A stretch of 64,000 bases of DNA from Punica granatum (taxonomy: Eukaryota > Streptophyta > Magnoliopsida > Myrtales > Lythraceae). The stretch covers positions 36,948,605-37,012,604 of the forward strand of contig NC_045130.1 of the NCBI RefSeq assembly GCF_007655135.1. Reading direction: 5' to 3'. The notes beneath the pieces were generated by a model. The model was given only the letters and a program-made list of their open reading frames with translations. It searched no databases and was not told the origin of the DNA. This document shows, in pieces, positions 53,501 to 64,000 of the stretch (position 1 is the first letter of the stretch; the number at the start of each line of letters is the position of its first letter). The position numbers and the translations under genes were made by a program.

Positions 53501-54880
53501 GTCATTAAGGTTTCAATTTCCAGATTCAACTATTAGAAGCAGTGCACGTGAAGTAAACATGCATCATGCAGATGCTAGAATGTTAAGGACAAATTTGCTA
53601 TTAACTGCAGCATGGATGAGCAGAAAGGTTGGTGATGGTTACTGTCCATGTCATGATCCACCATCATCGGATGATGTGCAAGTAATTCAGACTCCCACTA
53701 CCAGATCAAATTTCAAATGTGAATCAGTGACAGATTGCATAGTCTCCCAAAAAATTAGCCAGAGAAGAAGAGACATATTTCTAATGTTTCTAGAGCTAGT
53801 TTAACTAGATAAACTGTATCAATTCAACTGGCTACTGACAGCTGTTTGAATAGCCGATTGGATTTCACTAAAAACATTTTAGAACTGACCATATTGCACA
53901 AGCACTTATACTATGTCCATTCTATGTTCTTAGAAAAAGAATTATTGCCAGCGCAAGATACTGCCATTGGAGCAACCAAGAATGCATAGTTACTTGGAAT
54001 TCGTACAAACACAATAAGGGTCACCTTGTACCTTCTGAAAATTTGTCTCAGCATCGCTCTCTTCTTCAACTTTAATAATCTCGTAGAGATGATCAATCAA
54101 TCCCAACTCCCATGTATTCTTCTGATTGATTTTCTGCACAGCACAGTTCAAGCAAAAAATAACCATAAGAAAAGGAGCACAATCCCATACGGAACCCAAA
54201 TCCAGAAAAGTTGCTAGTGAAACCATGTTCTATGTCTAAAATTCTCTTGTAGTGCTAATACTTAAGTTGCCTATGCCAATCTCATCTTCACCCTAATTAT
54301 GAATTACAAAAAGTTCTTTTCAACTATAATATTTCCGCCAGTATATCTCACAATAGTAACCTTGTCAATGGTGGGAGTTGGGGGTTCATTCTTCGTTGAA
54401 TAAGGCAATGTAAGGGCCTAATATGCCATCATTAAACACAAAGTAGAATGAGAACCTTCAAATTTGGCTAAAATTGTTACTAGAACAACCTTAAAATGTG
54501 CGGAAACTAATCCGCGACCCTGCCTAAAACTGAAGAGACTCCAGAGTAGCTCAGGCTTCACCTAACTATCAAAATCGTCAATCAAACAAGAGGATGAGCG
54601 AGTGCCATACATTTTCACTGGCAAGCTTGATGCAATTCTGCAACAGCTCGAGAATCTGCTGCTTCCCTAGGCAGGGCTCCGCATCCTGCTGCACAGGAAC
54701 CGCGTGAGCGGCCATGGATTTGCGGCGGATAGCTGCTGCACGCGCGGCCCGCGCCTGGGCCCGCTCGAGATCATCGTCATTGGAGCCGAGGAAGAAGGGG
54801 CTCAGCGGAGACTGGATCCGGCCGGCAACGGATCTGTACCTCTGAGCCGAGGTAGGGTTAGGGCTTAGTGTTTCGGCCAT
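50558..54880 (-). CDS. CAP-H: Condensin I subunit CAP-H (Barren, kleisin)
   Basis: Thirteen exons (minus strand): 54880-54611, 54133-54032, 53389-53272, 53075-53005, 52875-52815, 52731-52531, 52426-52140, 52021-51877, 51789-51533, 51418-51388, 51289-51147, 50981-50871, and about 50776-50558 (last acceptor uncertain by 3 nt). Total is about 671 residues, matching the family. CAP-H is the kleisin that bridges the SMC2-SMC4 heads and loads CAP-D2 and CAP-G for mitotic chromosome compaction. Landmarks: NKINQKNTWELGLIDHLYEI (N-terminal SMC-binding part), GVKIYSLRVDSVHSEAYKVL, SPLSTLESSFEALNLKKLD, DPLYHQTSAQFDEGGAKGLL, an acidic middle (NGSNWDFHQYDDADVGDGD), WAGPDHWKYRKP and the C-terminal winged-helix part (DGVSFKQILASFPADC..ISPHLCF-like). 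It runs tandem with the UFD1-type gene upstream. Confidence 0.93.
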
Positions 54881-55727
54881 CGGAGAACCGACGTCCCCGC
54901 CTCTCAGGAGGGGAATTAGGGCTCCGGTGACGGAAATGGAGAGTTTCCGGTGGAGGAAAGAACGGGATTACAGTGAGAGAAGAGGGAAAGTGGAGAAGAC
55001 GCGTCGTCACTCGTCAGAGGTTTTTGCAGTTCTTCGCTTTCTCCATTTTCCCTCCGGTTCTACGTTTGAATCTACGAGGCAAGTAGTGGAGGTATCAGGT
55101 GTGTGCGGGTGCACGGAAGAAATTATTATGGGCCGTCCAGATCCTTGTGAACGCTGACCCGTGACGTGATTTGACTTTCTTTTCTTGCTTGGTCCCTACA
55201 AAGATATTTCTACTTTTAGGTAATAGAGAGGTATCAGGTGTGTGCGGGTGCACGGCAGAAATTATTATGGGCCGTCCAGATCCTTGTGAACGCTGACCCG
55301 TGACGTGATTTGACTTTCTTTTCTTGCTTGATCCCTACAAAGATATTTCTACTTTCAGGTAATAGAGATTTACTCGTCGTCGTACGACCAATGAATATGA
55401 TTAGTCGATCCGCATTGCTATACGAAGCTAAACACTACAACCGATTAGTTTCGAATTATCTCCGCAAGAAGATCACGAGCACATCCGATAAAAGTAATTT
55501 AAATCAAAAGATACCAAAGGATACCAAACATTACCATAATCATCAACTACAACACAAGAATATACAAATCCCACGAACCATCTCAAGAATCAGCATAAGA
55601 CGCAAAGGGCAGGCCATTTATAGATACAGAGCTGCCGGGACCATATAAGACACAGTACAATTGGACTTTTTGCAAATCGATATCTGCAATTTGCAGCTCG
55701 ATAGTACTCGACTTGCCAGTCAAGCTC
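54881..55727. other. CAP-H promoter region and UFD1-gene 3' flank
   Basis: Contains the CAP-H 5' flank and most of a 140-bp tandem duplication (listed separately). Open frames at 54927-55157 and 55310-55648 on the plus strand are not recognised. Confidence 0.5.
55091..55367 (+). repeat. 140-bp tandem duplication upstream of CAP-H
   Basis: Unit 1 is 55091-55230 and unit 2 is 55231-55367. Both open GGTATCAGGTGTGTGCGGGT and close with 'aggtaatagag'. They differ at only a handful of bases (for example 'cggaag' versus 'cggcag', 'tggtccc' versus 'tgatccc'), so the duplication is recent. Each unit carries TGACGTGATTTGAC, an ACGT core next to a TTGAC core. It begins about 210 bases upstream of the CAP-H ATG, in the probable promoter. 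Confidence 0.85.
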
Positions 55728-58511
55728 TCAGTTCTTTTGGTGGACGGCAATTTGGTGGATGTCCATGTCCTTCAGCATGACAGAACGCCCGCACGAGTCG
55801 CAAGGGGCAGTTCTCGACCCGCAGATGCTCTCGTGCTCGGACAGCCCTCTTAGTTTGTCACGAATATCCATTGCAGAGTTCCCAGCCTGAACCATGTCCC
55901 CACAGAAGCGGCACGTGATCAGCCTCAGGGGACAGACTGAGGCTTGATGCCCTACCTGCACAGAAAAGATTTAGAAAAACGTCAATAAACATCCTATTAC
56001 AAACACAAGCAAGTCAACTGAAAGCAAAGAGTTTGACAGCAAGTAGACATTATTTGCGAAAAGAACATATCCTTCGACCACAAAACCATGTGCTGTAATT
56101 GACTGCTCGTTAGTTGGTCAAAATTCTCTGATGCATGAGAAAGCCATCAGAGGATTCAATACAGAATCTGTAGCTGAACTATACATCCAACCAAGTTGAG
56201 CATTTACCATGAGCATGTTAAACTATCATATAAAATTCTAGGATTAGTATAGCACTATCATACGAAATTACTAAAGCATTGTTCGTTGACAGAGCACATA
56301 ACAAACAATTTCAGCTAAGGTAAGTGAAACATGGTTAGCACCATCCACATCCAGACTTCTAGCATAAATAGGGACGATATTGAGGATTCTGACTCTTTCA
56401 AATTCGATAAATGTTGGTTGGTCGTATATTTCAATAATCTTATAAGGACTAAACAACATACTAGTGTGACTTAATATCCAAACCAGGGAAACAAACTTGT
56501 AATTTTTAAGGATGATAATCTCAGCAGTAGTTTTCGGTGAAATCCAACCAGGATCCACCGGCAAAAAGAAATCAGGGAGGAAACTAGAGTTAGCATGGCT
56601 TACCATCTGTTCCTTCTCTAGGACAACTCCACAGGGACAGCTGAGTGGCTCATGGAATACTTTCATGTGCTTCTCCATCTCTCCTCGATGGAAGGCTTGC
56701 CCGCATTTTTCACAATGCACATGGTCTTTAGCCTCCTCAATCCTGAGGACAATCCCACAACCAGCATGCTGACAGACGATATTATGCCTGCTACAGTAGG
56801 CTTCATGCAATGCAATAGTCCTACTTGGTATGTACCGTTTGCAGTTTCTACACTCAACAGTGTCCATCTCTATCTCTATGGATGACGAAGAGGATGCAGC
56901 TTGTTGGCCCACTGTCCTCTTGATATTATCTTCCACAGCCACCGATATCCGAAATCTAGTAGTCCCTTTGAACCCATACACTCCAATACTGTAAGTGCCT
57001 GCTGTGAGATTCTTATCCTTAGAGCTGAGAATCAAAGCTTTCAAACCAACATCATGTGATGACCATCCATGTTGATGTCTGGTTGGGAAGATAAGGGGAT
57101 GCTTAGACAAGTAAAGATCAGTATCTCCATCACTGGTCTCAGGTTCTACCTTCACCTCCACTCTAGCATCCTCAGAAGCAATTTTCTCCCAGACATCATT
57201 ATCAATAGAAAATTTGTAATATGCATAGTGACCTTCCTCAATAACTCCAGACTCTGATGCTCCAAACTTGAGGGGGCTGAGTACAGGCTGATTTGTCCCC
57301 TCCGAGCCGTTACCGGGACTGACTATATCAACCTCTATATCAGTTTCCAGAACAGACACAGTTGAAGAAGGTTTTAAGTCAAGGACCTGTAACTTGTACG
57401 TGAGTTCTCCATAACTCACAGTGAAAATATCACCTTGAGACAGTGTGGCATGCTGGCGTAGGCTAGTTTCAAGAATAGCCTTGTGGTTGGGCAAGTCCGA
57501 AAAGCCAACTCCCATCGGTTGAAGTTTCGCGTAAGTTCCTTTCGGGAGCGAAACATAATGAACCTCAACCAAACGATTTGCTGAAGCAGCATGAGAATCC
57601 GCTCCGAATAAATTATTCCACACGTGAGGAGGAAGACCAACGGAACCTTCATCTGCCATAAACTCTAGTACGCCCGAATGAGTAGTTCTTGCATCCTCTT
57701 TACCATCAACATTCATATCAGAGGGACCTTCCTGCTGTACCACTGACAGACGAAAGTAGATCGGTCCCTTGTCAAAAGCGCCTTGATCAGACAATTCAGT
57801 GAAGGTAGAAGGCGGCAGTTTGATCTTATCTCCAGCACCGTGGTAAGGCACAGCTTCCAAAAGACGATAAAACACGATGCCTTTACCGGCAAGTAAACTC
57901 TCCTGCATCATCTGCTCGGCCTGAGAAAACACAAGAATTCCAATTCTAGGTCAAAAACTAATTACAGAATACATCGACAAAGAAGACGCCAATTGAAGGA
58001 ATCTGAAAAGAACAGGGAGAAACAGATGCAGATGATGATACCCAGAAATTTCTTCCATTGCACCAAATCTGAACCCATTACTGCCTCTTGCTATGAACAG
58101 AAGAACAATGAGCTATATCTGTCTATCAATCGAAAAATCGAACTTCACTATCTTTCAACTGCAGAAGCTACCGCATAGCAAAATCCACCGAATTTATCGA
58201 CAGGAGAAATCCGTCGATCTTAATTCGATACAGAGACAAATCAATCTCACGGGCAGATCCTGGCGATACAATCGGATGTTTGAACCCATGTCTGATAAAC
58301 TAGTATAAACCAGGGGTTAGGTCAGTACCTTCTGCTGAGCTTCCATGGCGTCGATCCGGCGAGATCTCTGCACAACCTCGAGGGCCTCCCTGAGCTTCCG
58401 GGTCTCATCCTTGGCCTTCCTCTCCCTCTCCAATCTAGCCTTGGCCCTCTCCTTCCTCTCCCTCTGCTCCCTCTCCAGCTTCTCCCTCGCCCTCCTCAGC
58501 TCGAAATCCAT
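55728..58511 (-). CDS. UFD1-domain protein with C-terminal zinc fingers
   Basis: Three exons (minus strand): 58511-58329, 57920-56604, 55955-55728, giving 575 residues. The first about 60 residues are a highly charged helix (REKLEREQRERKERAKARLE). A UFD1-type double-psi-barrel substrate-binding region follows (about 65-280: KIKLPPSTFTELSDQGAFDK, LPPHVWNNLFG, VEVHYVSLPKGTYAKLQP, ATLSQGDIFTVSYGE). Next is a beta-rich domain of unknown role. The C-terminus is Cys/His-rich, TRAF-like (ECRNCKRYIPSRTIALHEAY, HCEKCGQAFHRGEMEKHMK, CPLRLITCRFCGD, CDSCGRSVML). UFD1 domains bind ubiquitin for the CDC48/p97 machinery, so a role in ubiquitin-linked processing is likely but inferred. The Met at 58511 is preferred because MDFELRRAREK starts the plant family; an in-frame Met lies 20 codons upstream. 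Confidence 0.9.
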
Positions 58512-59176
58512 CTCCTCTCCCCCCCTGCGTTCTCTGCGTGAAGGTTCCTTGGTCGGCCGGAGATGGCTCAATGGAGCAGTTTGTCGTGCTAATGTTAAAG
58601 ACTTCTTGCGGAAGAAGAAATCACAGAAGAGAAAAAGAAGTCGGAATCGGGGATCATGGTCGGCTCCGGCGGCGAAGGAAGTCCAACCGTTCGAGAGAGA
58701 TCTAGGCCTTCCCTCCTTGGGTTGGGCCGAAGAATTAGGCCCATTGAACTAATGCGAAGCCCAATCACAGTCTAAATTAGAGCATTTATTTATCATCGAA
58801 TTTTCGGTTGTACAAGGGAGACCCATGCGAATAGTCGTTGATAGATATAGAGAATATGAATCGGTACCTGAGACCCGTCGTCAAAACTTGACCTGGGATC
58901 TCTTAGCTGCGAGTCGAAGGCGGGAAATACTAAATTATAATTCACTTTATTTTCTGTCTTTGAATCTGCCATATGGAATTAGAGTTGTGTTGGCTTCTCG
59001 ATTTTAAGCACAGTTGAATGCCATGCCACCCGAAGTCGTGGCATATATATATGCCATAACAAACTACACAAATTTACATAATCAGCAGAAGTCAGGGCTG
59101 GTTTGAATCCACTAACAATTATAATATATAAAACCCGAGGCACCAAATATTGTTGTGTCACGTATGCGAATTCTAA
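58512..59176. other. Promoter region of the UFD1-type gene and intergenic DNA
   Basis: The first couple of hundred bases are the minus-strand promoter and leader. The remainder is AT-rich, with a short TA run near 59045-59053. No other gene. Confidence 0.45.
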
Positions 59177-59398
59177 CGGTGTGTTTTGGTTTTGGAGTTA
59201 AAATAACTTTGATTTTGATCGTGGAAAATGACAACTAAGATGAGATTATAAATTTGACTTGGGAAACGTGTGTTTTTGTTGTATAGTGTGTTGAGTTAAA
59301 GTTAAATTAAATATTTTTATTTGGAAAATATATATTTTTGTTGTATAGTGTGTTGAGTTAAAATTTTTGTGATTTTAACTCTAAAACCAAACATAGTG
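59177..59398. mobile_element. Tourist-like MITE, family B, copy 2
   Basis: A 222-bp element with ends CGGTGTGTTTTGGTTTTGGA and, on the other strand, CACTATGTTTGGTTTTAGAG, flanked by TAA at 59174-59176 and 59399-59401. This is the 3-bp target duplication of PIF/Harbinger-type MITEs. The interior carries a duplicated 'gttgtatagtgtgttgagtt' block and matches the copy at 34395-34624. Non-coding. Confidence 0.82.
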
Positions 59399-60555
59399 TA
59401 AAACTCTCAGCTCCATGTGAATTGACCTTTCAATTTCAGTTAAATGAATTTTTACTATATTCGACTAGTATTATATTCAATAAATCTTGAATATGTGTTC
59501 ATATTATATGTATGTAGTAATATATGTAATTAAATATTTTTTTTGAAATTTTTTTTTTAAATTATTGGAAATAACTCGAAATACGTCACATCATTCAAGT
59601 TCAATGTGCTAAATTTTTCGTAAATACAAGACGAAATTCTACTCACAGTTGTTTCTAAACACCCTATATACACAGTATCTCCACCTTTCATATGCACCGT
59701 TACGTATTGTTACGTAGTTATTGTCTATAATTTATATGATTTGCTCCATACGAACTAGAGCACATATTGTTCCCCATCATGATTTTACTGATGTAACTAG
59801 CTCATAATGTTTGTCTCCCTATAATTTATGTCATTCGTTCCATACGGCTTGACTACATATTTGTTCGCCATCATAATTTTACTTATGTGATTCACTCATA
59901 ATCTTTCAATATTTTCTTTTTTGGGATAAGTGATGTTTGTAATAATGTTTATCATGTCTGTTTGGGATTTGACATTTACCCATTTTTTAAAAAATTTATA
60001 TGCATATTCATTTATGTGTCACTATGTTGATTACTAAGCAAATTGCAAAAAATTACCACTCAGTGCGCGGTGTCAACTACTTGATTTACATGGTCGAGTC
60101 CTTGAGGTCTTAAGTGGTAGGCCTTTTTTTTTTTTTTAATGAGTAAGGTCTTAAATGGGAGGTTTGGAGTGTCCAGTTCAAGCATCAGCAACCTTTTCCT
60201 AAATGAATAAATAAATATTATATATATCATCCCTTTCAAAATAAAATAAAGCAAAATAAATAATTCTTCTCTAAATTAATCAAATCTATTATTAAATAAA
60301 AAAACGAAAAAGGAAGATTCCAATCGTTACACGTTCAATGCTCGTTGTAAAGGAGAATGCTCCATAAAAATATAAACTTCAAATACTCTCCTCTTACTTT
60401 AAAGGGAAAACGAGAAATCAACAGAATGAACTTACAGAGTCTCCCATAATAATATACAAGGCAATATACAAACTCGTGTGAACATGAAACTCGTTCTCCA
60501 GAACAGGAAACACCAACCCGTGTCATCATCAAGAACCTCGATCAGGCGGATGTTT
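59399..60555. other. Intergenic DNA, 3' flank of the LysM receptor kinase
   Basis: AT-rich, with T-rich runs near 59536-59561 and 60124-60139. Short minus-strand frames at 60060-60254 and 60335-60532 are unrecognised; the latter overlaps the likely 3'UTR of the receptor kinase. Confidence 0.4.

Positions 60556-64000
<3,445 letters not shown>

Noticed and set aside
56271..56603. C-terminal extension of the UFD1-gene reading frame past a donor at 56604
   Set aside because: This is intron read-through. The family continues in the exon at 55955-55728 with VGHQASVCPLRLITCRFCGD.

Overview
This is nuclear DNA from a flowering plant, most likely a core eudicot. The signs are GT-AG introns of about 80 to 1,200 bases, AT-rich intergenic DNA, many short inverted-repeat transposons, a miniature LTR retrotransposon primed by the usual plant initiator-Met tRNA site, and a purely plant gene set. 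I cannot fix the species. Exon boundaries were read by eye from splice sites, frame continuity and remembered family sequences. Every multi-exon model listed as a CDS closes in frame.

Layout. 1-5.9 kb: gene-poor, with transposon remnants. 5.99-6.72 kb (-): SIP-type aquaporin. 7.38-10.61 kb (-): HISN3, a plastid histidine biosynthesis enzyme. 13.56-16.13 kb (+): SKU5-similar, pectinesterase-like multicopper-oxidase-fold protein. 18.39-19.44 kb (+): secreted glycine-rich protein, followed at 22.16-23.53 kb by a tandem duplicate that is a pseudogene carrying a 732-bp TRIM retrotransposon with a 5-bp target duplication. 25.39-26.99 kb (+): BAP31-like ER protein. 28.30-29.53 kb (-): MAPKKK of the MAPKKK15-21 type. 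29.6-35.1 kb: no gene seen. 35.12-38.91 kb (-): phytepsin-type aspartic protease with a saposin-like insert and a 5'UTR intron. 38.9-43 kb: no gene seen.

43.05-46.3 kb (+): a damaged CNOT9/Rcd1-like gene. 47.01-49.67 kb (+): DUF1068 membrane protein. 50.56-54.88 kb (-): condensin I subunit CAP-H. 55.73-58.51 kb (-): UFD1-domain zinc-finger protein. 60.56-64.00 kb (-): CERK1-type LysM receptor kinase, cut by the window edge. From memory, the Rcd1-like, DUF1068 and CAP-H neighbours match the Arabidopsis At2g32550-At2g32590 interval, which suggests conserved microsynteny.

These are ordinary dispersed plant genes, not an operon or defence island, and I found no convincing undescribed system. The most notable items are the TRIM insertion and its internal 61-bp tandem duplication, a predicted 5-nt microexon in the CERK1-like gene, the decayed CNOT9-like locus, a 140-bp tandem duplication beside CAP-H, and several MITE families with recognisable ends.
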